64,000 bases of DNA from Craterostigma plantagineum (GCA_027422505.1 JAPQWV010000005.1:13273501-13337500); one strand, 5' to 3'; positions 43,820 through 56,340 are shown, counted from the stretch's first letter. Notes: generated by a model not told the origin, from the sequence alone. Translations and numbers: made by a program.

Positions 43820-46800
43820 TGTAGGACCCCAGTCCCCGCAAACTAGGTCGGCCAATAAATTTGTATATGAATTAAGTGATTACGTGCTAATTAGCGTATA
43901 TGTTGTATGCTTATGTGATCTTACGAATTTCGTTACTATGTGCTACGTGAATTTTGTGCAAATACATGATAATGGCATGTGCTCATGATGACCCTTAATT
44001 CAAGAAGGGAAATTTTTGAAATGATAGTGAAGGAAAGGACTAATGATAATTAAAGGAGAATTTGCTAGAATTTTATTTTGGACTAGGCATTTTATCTTTG
44101 GGCTAGAACTTAACAATTAGGCGCAATTTGAATTAAGTCAACATAGGAGACAACAATCCCTAATTCAAGGGAAACCCACGCCTAAGCTATGCTCTATTAA
44201 CATTACTTAAAGAAAATATCTCCTCCAAAGAATTCACACTCTAAAACACCACCTAAAAACCAACGGAAAAAAGAAGAGGAAGGAAGAAAGGCCGAGAGAT
44301 AGTTCGAACCAAGAATCTCCTCAAACTAACTTAGGATTTCGAAATTGGTAAGTGAAACTCCATCCTTAAGCTTTGTAATTTCCGCAAACCTAGTAGTGTT
44401 AGATGTATTAATGTCATTAATGCAATTTTAGTTTGAGAAAGAATGCGAAAACCCTAAGTGTGAGGTATAAACTCATGTTAAGGTCCTGATTTTGGTAGAT
44501 TAGTGTTGGGATCGTTTAATGTACAGCTTAGAAACCATAAACTTGGCTTTTACGATAGTAACTACCCGAATTTAGTAGAGAAAGGATGGGGTTTAGGAGT
44601 TTCGACTAGGTTAGAAATAAGAAGGCAGTTTCGATTGGATTAGTAATTTTAGTGTTTCGATCGAAAGTGGGGAACTAATTTTGATGTTTCGGGCGACATA
44701 GAACCCATGGAGCTAGTTTCGAATCAAACTAATTTTAATAGTAAACTAATAAGTTATGAGTTTCGACCGAAACTCATTTTAATACATGAGTATCGATCGA
44801 AACTCAAGTCCAATCCATGCAATTGATCGAAAGTGGCTAACCACTTTGCATGGTTTCGGTCGAAACCTAAATGATATCACTGCTGACGTAAGACATGACG
44901 AAACACTAAGCAATTGAAATTGGAATCGGGCGAAACCCTGGAATTAATTGAAAGTAACTAATTAAACGAGTTTCGACCGAAAGAGATCTCGGCGAAACTC
45001 AACCCCAAACTACATGCAATCGATTTCAATTAGCTTCCTCACTATGCACGGTTTCGGGCGAAACTGGAGGACGCCATGCTGACGTCAGGCGCGGCGAAAC
45101 TCCTCCATGCACTAACAAGTGATAATTATAAATCAGATCGGAATTTAGAGCAAGTGAGTTTCGACCGAAAGAAATCTCGGTAAAACTCGCATTGTTTCGA
45201 GCAAAACTAATATATGATAATTTCTAAGATGAATTAAGATTTGATTTAAATGAGTCTTGATCGAAAGTAGTTAGTAACTAAGACTTTCGATCGAAAGGGG
45301 TTAGAAAACGAGTTTCGGGCGAAACTCATGTAATTCCGAAATTCAATTGGACGAATTTAATCAAGTGAAACCTAGTAAGTCACATGACTTTCGCCGAGCT
45401 TAGAGTGTAAGGAATTGAAATGCTATAACTTAGGAATTTATTAAGGGTCGAAACCTATCTCTAATGTCATGTGCTATAGAAATCAATTGACTTAGGAAAT
45501 TTAATAAGACGTAAATCAATTGACTTGGAGTCTAGAAAATTTGTACAAGTCCAAATAATTAATAAGACGTAATATAATTATCTCGACGAATTAGCCAAGG
45601 AAACAATGTACTAATACTCCAATAATTTTTATTTAAAAGGTCGAACGGTAGGAGCGAACGGGGAAGAACAATAATTAAGCCTGGACCACAGGTAAGTAGA
45701 AATTCAACTACGACACGTAACTTGCCTGTGTCTGATTATGTGATTACGTGCTTACGTGACTTTATGTGAAATGTGTACGTTACGACATGATTTAATTTTA
45801 TGCATGATAGCATGATCTGCATATTTCTATGAGCATGGCATGAGCATTTGCACGCATACGTAGTATATAAGACGCGAGGTACGAGCGTGCATAAGATCGC
45901 CTGTGTGCGAAGTATACTCGCCGATATTGGCGTTTGTGTCGACTCGAATGAAGACACGGCTCCCCTATGCAGCCAGCAAGGCGAATGAAGCTATAAGGCC
46001 TGAATAAGAGGCTGGGGTAATACCCCGTATGCGGAAGATGCAACCTGGAGGATGCGGCCCGGGGCACGCACTGAGTAAGGGAAGATTCCTTTGGGTGACC
46101 TTCTAGTGCGTAAACACTAACCGAGAGGGAAGATTCCTTCGGGTGACCTCCGCGGTTAGTGGCCTCGGTGTTGGCTACCAGTGAGAAGCGTCCGCATGGA
46201 GGCCACACTGAGTAAGGGAAGATTCCTTCGGGTGACCTTCTAGTGTGAGAACCTCCACATATGTGCGAATCCCTAGCGGATTGAGATCTCTATGAAATGG
46301 TGCATAGTGGGATAGAAAGCCGAGGGCCCATATGATGTACGAGCCAAGAAAAGAGTATGAGTGTAAGAAAAGAGTACGAGTATAAGAAGAAGAGTATGAG
46401 CGTTAGAAAACGACGGCGTGGATTGTCGATCGTTAGGACACGTGCATACATGCATAATTTCTGCTTACTGAGCCTCGGTGGCTCATCCTTACGTTACGTG
46501 TTGTAGGTACGGACGATCACGGTACGTGATCTGATTTTTACGCAAGGCCAATCTTTTGAAGCTATCCGGCTGCTTTTGAGGTGGAGTGTGTGTATGGATG
46601 ACGACCTGTGAAGGCCGGGCGCATAGGAAGCTTTTGCTACACACATGCACTTATATTTTGTGTAGATACGATCAGGAAACTGTAGAACATTCTTTAGACT
46701 TGTATGTAAGACTTCCGCACGCAGTTTTAAAAATGAAAAATTTTATCCGTAATTTCATGCATTTGCGCGACAACACACCATTAAGCACTTAGGATTAGAA

Positions 46801-46832
46801 CGGAATACGAGGTCGGACGACGGGTCCTGACA
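43820..46832 (+). repeat. 5' LTR of the gypsy element
   Basis: From TGTAGGACCCCAGTCC to GACGGGTCCTGACA. Contains eight or more TTTCGNNCGAAA palindromes (44,656-45,325) and three copies of GGGAAGATTCCTT(T/C)GGGTG (46,079-46,235). It lacks 19 bp present in the 3' LTR near 52,775. Would hold the promoter and the polyadenylation signal. Minus-strand ORFs here are repeat artefacts. Confidence 0.95.
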
Positions 46833-46835
46833 GAG

Positions 46836-46847
46836 TGGTATCAGAGC
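46836..46847 (+). other. Primer-binding site of the gypsy element
   Basis: TGGTATCAGAGC, three bases after the LTR end; matches the 3' end of initiator tRNA-Met. Confidence 0.92.
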
Positions 46848-46987
46848 TTCGGTCACAGGTCCTGCAGACTGTCCATACACACACACTCAAAAGCGCGGGA
46901 AGCGGCCTTGCTTGTAAGTACCATATTACGTGAACTCTTTGTATGATTTGATTTATTGGCCTTAGGAATTGTCAGGATAGGTTGAGA

Positions 46988-47800
46988 ATGGTAAGACTTA
47001 GGGGAGAAGGAAGTAGAGAATCAGATCAGGGTAGGGATGCCAATAACCCTCCCGACAGCCGGGATGCTACCATCCTGCAACTCACGGAATTGGTCCGACA
47101 GCAGTCGGCCCAAATCCAACAGCTGATCCAACAGCAAAACGCTGGGGACAATCAGCTAACCTACCTCCCCCGCCTGAACGAATCGAGATGATCGGGGAGA
47201 GATTCAGAAAGCTTAATCCTCCTTTGTTTGAGGATGCTGTAGACCCCACTTCCGCCGAGGATTGGCTAAGGACGCTGGAGAACATATTCCAGCATAGCCG
47301 CACACCCGAGGCGGAGAAAGTCATGTGCGCTGCCTACCTTCTGAGGGGGAGCGCTGGGCACTGGTGGGATACCATCTCAGCCATCGAAAACCCTCTAACG
47401 ATGAACTGGGATCGGTTTAAGGAGATCTTTAGAGGAAAGTACTACACCGCCCCTGTCAGAGCCCAGAGGATGAACGAGTTCATCAACCTCCGCCAAGGGG
47501 CAATGACAGTGGCGGAGTACATCAAAAAGTTCGAGCAGCTCTCGAGGTTCGCTGCTCATATGGTCAGTACGGACGCGTTCAAGATTGAGCGGTTCATGGA
47601 AGGATTGAAGCCCGAACTGTACCGGGATGTGAGCATGGCAGGAATCCAAGGAGCCACGTACGCACAAGTGGCTGAGAGAGCGCTAGTGGCGGAGCAAGCT
47701 GAGGCTAGGATTGCTCGCGCCCAGGAAGCGAAGCGCAAGTTCGCACAAGGGCCCGCAAGGGAGCGGAAGCAACCCAAAGCGGCAGTTCGTAACCAAGGGT
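46988..47800 (+). pseudogene. Gypsy gag (Retrotrans_gag capsid)
   Basis: The ATG at 46,988 opens a hydrophilic N-terminus rich in Gln. A one-base change in the C run near 47,163 moves the frame to RFRKLNPPLFEDAVDP, AEDWLRTLENIF, GSAGHWWDT, FKEIFRGKYY and FINLRQGAMTVAEYIKKFEQLSR (over two lines of text), the typical chromovirus capsid. A second shift between 47,740 and 47,830 leads into the nucleocapsid. Would assemble the particle. Confidence 0.88.
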
Positions 47801-48600
47801 GGAAAGCCGAATTTCCCGAACCGACCAGGACCACCCCCACAGTTCAACCCCAACCAGGGTAGACCCCAGCTGGACCTACCCGTATGCCCGAAGTGTGCAC
47901 GGAGGCACACGGGAGTCTGCAACTCCCAGAATGCCATCTGCTTCAAATGTGGCAAGACGGGCCACTATCTGAGGGCATGTCCGGAAAGTAGATCCGGAAG
48001 CCAAGCTGGAAACCAGACAGCACCACCAAGGGTACCGGCCCGGGTTTACACTCTAACGTCCGAGGAAGCGGAAAACAACCCGGCCGTGGTGACAGGTACC
48101 CTCCTCGTCTATGAAACCCCCACATGCATCCTAGTCGACTCAGGAGCGACACACTCGTTCGCGTCCACTAAGTACGTCACGAGGGTAGGAGTTACGCCTC
48201 ACCAAGTTGAGTGCGAGTTCAGGGTAACAGTTCCGAACAGGAATCCCACCCAAACTAACCACGTTTTACGAGATTGCCCAATAGTAATCGGGGATAAGAA
48301 ACTACCCATAGACCTCATAATAATCCCTATGAATGATTATGAGGTGATCCTTGGAATGGATTGGCTATCGAAGTACGGAGCTGTCATAGACTGCCACCGC
48401 AAGATAGTCACGCTCAATATGGGCGGGGATGAACCCCTTAAGTTCGTAGGAACTAGCAAGGGAACTATGATCTCTAGGATATCAGCGTTAAAAGCCCAAC
48501 GACTGATCAAATCAGGGTGCGAAGCATATCTGGTGTTCGCTATCAAGACGGAAGAGAACTCCCCTACGAAGTTCGAGGAAATGCCGGTAGTTAAGGATTT
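47800..48600 (+). pseudogene. Gypsy nucleocapsid knuckle and protease
   Basis: Open in the frame 47,711-49,018. The CCHC knuckle [14 protein letters not shown] lies at about 47,940-47,981, preceded by a [12 protein letters not shown] pair. The aspartic protease follows: [12 protein letters not shown] (catalytic Asp-Ser-Gly near 48,137) and [16 protein letters not shown]. The protease would process the polyprotein. Confidence 0.88.
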
Positions 48601-49460
48601 CCCCGACGTATTTCCCGAGGAATTACCGGGACTACCACCCGAGCGGGAAATAGAATTTGCCATAGATCTGGTACCTGGAGCGGCGCCAGTATCTAAGACC
48701 CCATATCGACTAGCACCGACGGAAATGAAGGAGTTAAAGGACCAACTCGACGAACTCATGCAGAAGGAGTTCATACAGCCGAGTTTCTCTCCCTGGGGAG
48801 CGCTAGTGCTATTCGTGAAGAAGAAGGATGGGTCCATGCGATTATGCATTGACTACCGGGAGTTGAACAAGTTAACAATCAAGAACAAGTACCCACTCCC
48901 TATGATAGACGATCTGTTCGATCAACTGCAAGGCGCAACGGTTTTCTCCAAGATCGACTTAAGATCGGGCTATCATCAGTTAAGGACGGAAGGAAGATGT
49001 CCCGAAGACGGCCTTTAGTACCCGTTATGGCCATTACGAGTTCCTAGTGATGCCATTCGGGTTAACTAATGCACCCACAGCTTTTATGGATTTAATGAAC
49101 CGGGTATTCAAACCCTACCTAGATAGGTTTGTCATCGTCTTCATAGATGACATCCTAATCTACTTGAAGACGAAGGAGGAGCACGAAGAACACTTGAGGA
49201 TAGTTCTGAGTATATTACGGGACAAGCAACTATACGCCAGTTCAAGAAGTGTGAATTTTGGCTCGACCAAGTCGCCTTCTTGGGGCATATAGTATCAGGA
49301 GAAGGGATATCTGTAGACCCGAGCAAGATAGAAGCCATTAGCAACTGGCCCAGACCGACCAATGTAACGGAAGTACGGAGTTTCCTCGGTCTGGCGGGTT
49401 ACTACAGGAAGTTCATCAAGGATTTCTCAAAGATAGCGTCTACATTGACGAAGCTGACCA
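48600..49460 (+). pseudogene. Gypsy reverse transcriptase
   Basis: RVT_1 domain. [14 protein letters not shown], then [46 protein letters not shown] (first catalytic Asp), a one-base insertion near 48,985, then [12 protein letters not shown] and [12 protein letters not shown] (catalytic DD, near 49,145). A one-base loss near 49,240 (AKFKKCEFW context) shifts to [11 protein letters not shown]. All catalytic Asp residues are present. Confidence 0.9.
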
Positions 49461-49920
49461 GGAAGAATACGCCATTTCAGTGGACCACAGAATGCGAACA
49501 GAGCTTTCAAGAGCTTAAAGAACGGCTTACAACGGCCCCAGTTCTCACAATACCTTCGGGAACTGGAGGGTTCACCGTGTATAGTGATGCGTCGAAGAAC
49601 GGGTTAGGGTGTGTGCTAATGCAGGACGGGAATGTAGTAGCATACGCTTCTCGTCAACTAAAGGAGTACGAGAAGAATTACCCGACGTACGACCTAGAGC
49701 TCGCGGCAGTGGTCTTTGCCCTCAAGATCTGGAGGCATTACCTCTATGGAGAGCGTGTGAGATATACACGGACCACAAGAGCCTCAAGTACTTCTTTACC
49801 CAAAAGGAGCTGAACATGAGGCAGAGGAGGTGGTTAGAGTTAGTCAAGGATTACGACTGTGCTATTAACTACCACCCAGGCAAGGCGAATGTAGTAGCCG
49901 ATGCCTTAAGCCGAAAAGCA
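49461..49920 (+). pseudogene. Gypsy RNase H
   Basis: [16 protein letters not shown], then [17 protein letters not shown] (first acidic residue), [18 protein letters not shown] (second), and after a one-base loss near 49,757, [14 protein letters not shown] (third) and [10 protein letters not shown]. Ends [13 protein letters not shown]. Removes RNA from the hybrid. Confidence 0.9.
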
Positions 49921-51200
49921 GTAAGCGCAGAGTTGCAATTACTGGAAGTAGAAGTTGTACAACTAGGCGAAGTTGAGACGCTACTAGCAGCTTTAACTCT
50001 GCAACCAACGCTGCTAGAGCAAATTAAGACGGCGCAGGAAACAGACGAGCTGTACACGAAGATCAAAGAAGCGCAACCAGAACAACCAACGGGAGACCTC
50101 ATGATACGGGAAAATGGACGACTGTATTTCAAGGACCGGTTGTACGTGCCAGACGACGCTGAACTACGGAGAACGATAATGGTAGAAGCACATGCCACTG
50201 CGTACTCAGTACATCCAGGAGGAACGAAGATGTACAGAGGCTTAAAGGAAAATTACTGGTGGCCAGGCATGAAAAAGGACATTGCGACTTTCGTAAGTCA
50301 ATGCCTGACATGCCAGCAGATAAAAGCCGAGCATCAAAGACCGATGGAAACCCTACAACCGTTACCCATTCCGGAATGGAAATGGGATAACATTACCATG
50401 GATTTCGTAGTAGGACTGCCAAGGAATGCGAAAGGGCACGACGCGATTTGGGTAATCGTCGATCGACTAACAAAGTCTGCCCATTTCCTACCAATTTGTA
50501 CGACCTATTCCATGGAACGATACGCAGAACTCTATGTACAAGAGATAGTACGCCTACACGGCGCTCCATCATCGATAGTTTCGGATCGCGACTCCAGATT
50601 CTATCGAAATTCTGGACGAGCTTGCAAAAGGCGATTGGAACGAAGCTGTCCTTTAGCACTGCTTACCACCCGCAAACGGACGGCCAATCCGAGCGAACAA
50701 TACAGACATTGGAGGATATGCTCCGAGCATGCGTACTCGATTTCAAAGGAAATTGGAGTAGGTACCTTCCACTAATCGAGTTCTCATACAATAACAGCTA
50801 CCACGTCACCATCGGGATGGCACCATACAAAGCGCTGTATGGACGTAGGTGCAGATCCCCAATACATTGGGACGAGGTTGGAGAACGGGCAGTGTTAGGC
50901 CCCGACATAGTACGAGAGATGACGGAAGCTATTGCTACGATACGAGAAAGAATGCGAACGGCACAGAGTCGACAGAAAAGCTACGCAGACCGAAGACGGC
51001 GACCACTGGAAGTCGAGGAAGGCAATATAGCATTCGTAAAAGTATCGCCGATGAAGGGCGTGAAAAGATTTGGGAAGAAAGGGAAACTAAGCCCTAGGTT
51101 TATCGGTCCATTTAGGATACTAAAGAGGGTTGGTGAGGTAGCATACCAATTGGAACTGCCAGCGTCATTATCGCAAGTACACGACGTGTTCCACATCTCA
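49921..51200 (+). pseudogene. Gypsy integrase
   Basis: HHCC zinc region ([28 protein letters not shown]), core with MDFVVGLP (Asp), IVSDRDSRF (Asp) and, after a one-base loss near 50,600, [14 protein letters not shown] (Glu). Then [14 protein letters not shown] and the GPY/F-like end [14 protein letters not shown]. Chromoviral integrases of this type are followed by a chromodomain. Confidence 0.9.
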
Positions 51201-51449
51201 ACCCTACGAAAGTATCTAGCTGACCCGAATCATGTTCTAGGAAACGAGTCCCTACATCAACAATTGAAGCCGGGTCTGAGTTACGAAGAGATTCCGGTGG
51301 AGATATTGATGTACGAGACTAAGAGACTTAGGAATAAGGATATTCCCTTAGTGAAAGAACTGTGGCGGAACCAATCTACGGAAGAAGCCACGTGGGAACG
51401 GGAGGACGAAATGAGAATTCGTTACCCCGAGTTATTTCACACGGGTTGA
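51201..51449 (+). pseudogene. Gypsy chromodomain-like C-terminus
   Basis: Last part of the frame ending TGA at 51,447-51,449: [39 protein letters not shown] and [12 protein letters not shown]. This is the Tekay-type tail thought to steer insertion to heterochromatin. It lacks some aromatic residues of canonical chromodomains, as is common in this clade (from memory). Confidence 0.8.
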
Positions 51450-51467
51450 TTTCGGGGGCGAAATCCT

Positions 51468-51483
51468 CCTTAAGGGGGGAGGA
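51468..51483 (+). other. Polypurine tract of the gypsy element
   Basis: CTTAAGGGGGGAGGA ends just before the 3' LTR TG. Plus-strand primer. Confidence 0.88.
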
Positions 51484-54400
51484 TGTAGGACCCCAGTCCC
51501 CGCAAACTAGGTCGGCCAATAAATTTGTATATGAATTAAGTGATTACGTGCTAATTAGCGTATATGTTGTATGCTTATGTGATCTTACGAATTTCGTTAT
51601 TATGTGCTACGTGAATTTTGTGCAAATACATGATAATGACATGTGCTCATGATGACCCTTAATTCAAGAAGGGAAATTTTTGAAATGATAGTGAAGGAAA
51701 GGACTAATGATAATTAAAGGAGAATTTGCTAGAATTTCATTTTGCACTAGGCATTTTATCTTTGGGCTAGAACTTAACAATTAGGCGAAATTTGAATTAA
51801 GTCAACATAGGAGACAACAATCCCTAATTCAAGGGAAACCCACGCCTAAGCTATGCTCTATTAACATTACTTAAAGAAAATATCTCCTCCAAAGAATTCA
51901 CACTCTAAAACACCACCTAAAAACCAACGGAAAAAGAAGAGGAAGGAAGAAAGGCCGAGAGATAGTTCGAACCAAGAATCTCCTCAAACTAACTTAGGAT
52001 TTCGAAATTGGTAAGTGAAACTCCATCCTTAAGCTTTGTAATTTCCGCAAACCTAGTAGTGTTAGATGTATTAATGTCATTAATGCAATTTTAGTTTGAG
52101 AAAGAATGCGAAAACCCTAAGTGTGAGGTATAAACTCATGTTAAGGTCCCGATTTTGGTAGATTAGTGTTGGGATCGTTTAATGTACGGCTTGGAAACCA
52201 TAAACTTGGCTTTACGATAGTAACTACCCAAATTTAGTAGAGAAAGGATGGGGTTTAGGAGTTTCGACTAGGTTAGAATTAAGAAGGCAGTTTCGATTGG
52301 ATTAGTAATTTTGGTGTTTCGATCGAAAGTGGGGAACTAATTTTGATGTTTCGGGCGACATAGAACCCATGGAGCTAGTTTCGAATCAAATTAATTTTAA
52401 TAGTAAACTCAATAAGTTATGAGTTTCGACCGAAACTCATTTTAATACATGAGTATCGATCGAAACTCAAGTCCAATCCATGCAATTGATCGAAAGTGGC
52501 TAACCACTTTGCATGGTTTCGATCGAAACCTAAATGATATCACTGCTGACGTAAGACACGACGAAACACTAAGCAATTGAAATTGGAATCGGGCGAAACC
52601 CTGAAATTAATTGAAAGTAACTAATTAAACGAGTTTCGACCGAAAGAGATCTCGGCGAAACTCAACCCCAAACTACATGCAATCGATTTCAATTAGCTTC
52701 CTCACTATGCACGGTTTCGGGCGAAACTGGAGGACGCCATGCTGACGTCAGGCGCGGCGAAACTCCTCCATGCACATGCAACGTCAGGCGAAACTAACAA
52801 GTGATAATTATAAATCAGATCGGAATTTAGAGCAAGTGAGTTTCGACCGAAAGAAATCTCGGTAAAACTCGCATTGTTTCGAGCAAAACTAATATATGAT
52901 AATTTCTAAGATGAATTAAGATTTGATTTAAATGAGTCTTGATCGAAAGTAGTTAGTAACTAAGACTTTCGATCGAAAGGGGTTAGAAAACGAGTTTCGG
53001 GCGAAACTCATGTAATTCCGAAATTCAATTGGACGAATTTAATCAAGTGAAACCTAGTAAGTCACATGACTTTCGCCGAGCTTAGAGTGTAAGGAATTGA
53101 AATGCTATAACTTAGGAATTTATTAAGGGTCGAAACCTATCTCTAATGTCATGTGCTATAGAAATCAATTGACTTAGGAAATTTAATAAGACGTAAATCA
53201 ATTGACTTGGAGTCTAGAAAATTTGTACAAGTCCAAATAATTAATAAGACGTAATATAATTATCTCGACGAATTAGCCAAGGAAACAATGTACTAATACT
53301 CCAATAATTTTTATTTAAAAGGTCGAACGGTAGGAGCGAACGGGGAAGAACAATAATTAAGCCTGGACCACAGGTAAGTAGAAATTCAACTACGACACGT
53401 AACTTGCCTGTGTCTGATTATGTGATTACGTGCTTACGTGACTTTATGTGAAATGTGTACGTTACGACATGATTTAATTTTATGCATGATAGCATGATCT
53501 GCATATTTCTATGAGCATGGCATGAGCATTTGCACGCATACGTAGTATATAAGACGCGAGGTACGAGCGTGCATAAGATCGCCTGTGTGCGAAGTATACT
53601 CGCCGATATTGGCGTTTGTGTCGACTCGAATGAAGAGTCACGGCTCCCCTATGCAGCCAGCAAGGCGAATGAAGCTATAAGGCCTGAATAAGAGGCTGGG
53701 GTAATACCCCGTATGCGGAAGATGCAACCTGGAGGATGCGGCCCGGAGCACGCATTGAGTAAGGGAAGATTCCTTTGGGTGACCTTCTAGTGCGTAAACA
53801 CTAACCGAGAGGGAAGATTCCTTCAGGTGACCTCCGCGGTTAGTGGCCTCGGTGTTGGCTACCAGTGAGAAGCGTCCACGTGGAGGCCACACTGAGTAAG
53901 GGAAGATTCCTTCGGGTGACCTTCTAGTGTGAGAACCTCCACATATGTGCGAATCCCTAGCGGATTGAGATCTCTATGAAATGGTGCATAGTGGGATAGA
54001 AAACCGAGGGCCCATATGATGTACAATCCAAGAAAAGAATATGAGTGTAAGAAAAGAGTACGAGTATAAGAAGAAGAGTATGAGCGTTAGAAAACGACGG
54101 CGTGGATTGTCGATCGTTAGGACACGTGCATACATGCATAATTTCTGCTTACTGAGCCTCGGTGGCTCATCCTTACGTTACGTGTTGTAGGTACGGACGA
54201 TCACGGTACGTGATCTGATTTTTACGCAAGGCCAATCTTTTGAAGCTATCCGGCTGCTTTTGAGGTGGAGTGTGTGTATGGATGACGACCTGTGAAGGCC
54301 GGGCGCATAGGAAGCTTTTGCTACACACACACGCACTTATATTTTGTGTAGATACGATCAGGATACTGTAGAACATTCTTTTGACTTGTATGTAAGACTT

Positions 54401-54518
54401 CTGCACGCAGTTTTAAAAATGAAAAATTTTATCCGTAATTTCATGCATTTGCGCGACAACACACCATTAAGCACTTAGGATTAGAATGGAATACGAGGTC
54501 GGACGACGGGTCCTGACA
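51484..54518 (+). repeat. 3' LTR of the gypsy element
   Basis: 3,035 bp, nearly identical to the 5' LTR. Differences seen include a 19-bp insertion near 52,775, single-base indels near 51,930 and 52,214, and about 30 substitutions by eye. Same palindromes (52,317-52,995) and triple GGGAAGATTCCTT repeats (53,763-53,920). Confidence 0.95.
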
Positions 54519-56340
54519 GATGCAAAGAACCGAAGTCGGTGCCAAAGCTAAGAAGGCTAACATACTCACAGCTTATGACTCCTTCAAGGCCAAAAGTGAG
54601 GAGAGCTTACACGATCTTAATCAGCGATACCTCACTCTTCTCAATGAAATGAGGAAGATTGAGATAAAAAAGACTAACATGGAGATGAACATTCGGTTTC
54701 TGTCCGCACTGCCCACCGACTGGAAGAAGATCTCTACCCAACTCCGACAAAATACGGACTTGGACGAGATGGATATTCACGCTATTTTTGATAACCTCGC
54801 ACAGCATGAAGAAGACATAGGCGAGTTACAAAAGGAGCAAAAGGGCAAATAGGCCGAGGACTGCATAGCTCTAGTTTCTGAGAAGAAGAGCTCCCGCTCA
54901 CGCAAGGAAAAGCACGTCAAGCTCCCTAGCTCCTCAGAGGATGAAGACATATCTGATTCAGAACTTCCCTCTGAGATCAAAAAAATTGGCAAACAGCTGG
55001 CATTAGTCGCCAAGATGATGACAAAGCAGTACTTCAAGAAGAAGTCATCATCTTCTGCCAACAGACTTCGAACTACAAGCTCGAAGAATAAAGACCAACC
55101 GGCTGAGTCCTCAGAAGTCATAATTTCCAAAGACATACTAAAATGTTTTAATTGTGGAAACACAGGTCACTTTGCCAGGGAGTGCACCCTCCCAAAGAAA
55201 AAGGATGCAAACTACTATACCAGTAAGCTTCAACTATCCAAACAAAAGGAAGCTGGAGTAGCTCTTATGGCAGAGCAGGACCACTGGCTAGAGGACAGCT
55301 CAGATTCTTACACCGACAATCTTGCTCTAATGGCATGCCTTGATGATGAAAAGGAAGATGATACTCCCGCAGAGACGGACGACGAGAAAGTATCCACCTC
55401 ATCTCAGGAGGTAGAAACCTCTAACTCTACAAATTCTGACTTGTTAGCTGAGTTAAGCTCCAAATTTGCTACATGGTAACTGAGCAGAAACGAGGAATAA
55501 AAGTAGAGAAACGGCTTCTTAGGTCTAAGGAAACCATAGCCAGTCTCAAAGAACAAGTTAGGAGTTCTAGTCTCAAAATAGATGAACTTACTAAGAGACT
55601 CCAGTCTAAAGAGACTAAGCGCACCTCATTAGATAAGCATAGTTCGGTAATAAAAGAACTAGAGGACATGCTAGACAATAACCACAAATGTCTACTAAGG
55701 AACTTGGAAGAAAAGAGTCTTGTAAAAAGTAGACTTGAGGCAGCAACTAAGAAGGTCACTAATTTCGAAGAAGAATTGACTAAGTCAAATTCTTGGATTA
55801 GTGAACTACGTAAAAGTCTAGATGCCTGTTAGGCCAAAAAGAGCACCGCTCTAAATAACTATGCTACCTTAGACGCTGAGCGTAAGAAGCTATATAATAA
55901 AATTAAGAAATTAGAAAATCTTTTGGTGAAAAGGGCACATACTGATCAAACTATATTTTTGAATCAGCCCAAGGACTTAGAATTCTATGACTATAAGTAT
56001 GGCTTAGGCTATGAGAACCCACGTGAAGAAGGTTAACTGCAAACAACTTTATGATATCTCGTACATGGGTCTCGGACTAACTTCTCTCATAACCTTTACT
56101 AACGAAAAAGCAACATTTGAGGAAGAAGAAGCCAAGAGACAAGCCAACACTAGGGCTGAAATACCCTTTTCTTACATCGAACTGAATCAACGCGACAAAA
56201 CTTGGGTACCTCCCAAGGGCTGGAGCCTTGAACAGATAACTTTCTTGAAGATCATTCTAAAAATGAGGAAGTTCAAAATCATCATTCTGAAAATTCTCTC
56301 TACATACCTCCCACAGTTAAGAAAATAGAGGGATTAAGAG
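54519..56340 (+). pseudogene. Copia-G gag, second part
   Basis: Continues the gag split by the gypsy element: QRTEVGAKAKKANIL, FKAKSEESLHDL, then TAG at 54,850-54,852 at the same codon as in Copia-B. The frame continues with a zinc knuckle CFNCGNTGHFAREC (about 55,147-55,188) and a coiled coil (55,480-55,830). Later frames (56,011-56,328) match the linker of Copia-B. Broken by shifts near 55,475 and in the linker. Confidence 0.82.

Larger units (their letters stand above)
43820..54518 (+). mobile_element. Complete Tekay-like gypsy element, TSD GATGC
   Basis: 10,699-bp Ty3/gypsy chromovirus with LTRs of 3,013 and 3,035 bp, PBS, gag, protease, RT, RNase H, integrase, a chromodomain-like end and PPT. 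Target copies GATGC lie at 43,815-43,819 and 54,519-54,523, and the Copia-G gag reads through when the insertion is removed. RT before integrase is diagnostic of gypsy. LTR divergence is near 1% by eye, so the insertion is young. The coding region is broken only by one-base indels (six seen). Confidence 0.95.

Noticed and set aside
45798..46208. 136-codon minus-strand ORF in the gypsy 5' LTR
   Set aside because: It runs through the GGGAAGATTCC repeats and is shortened in the 3' LTR copy by a few changes; an LTR repeat artefact.
42371..46847. tRNA genes at the TGGTATCAGAG sites
   Set aside because: Only the 3'-end complement is present, directly after LTR ends; these are primer-binding sites.
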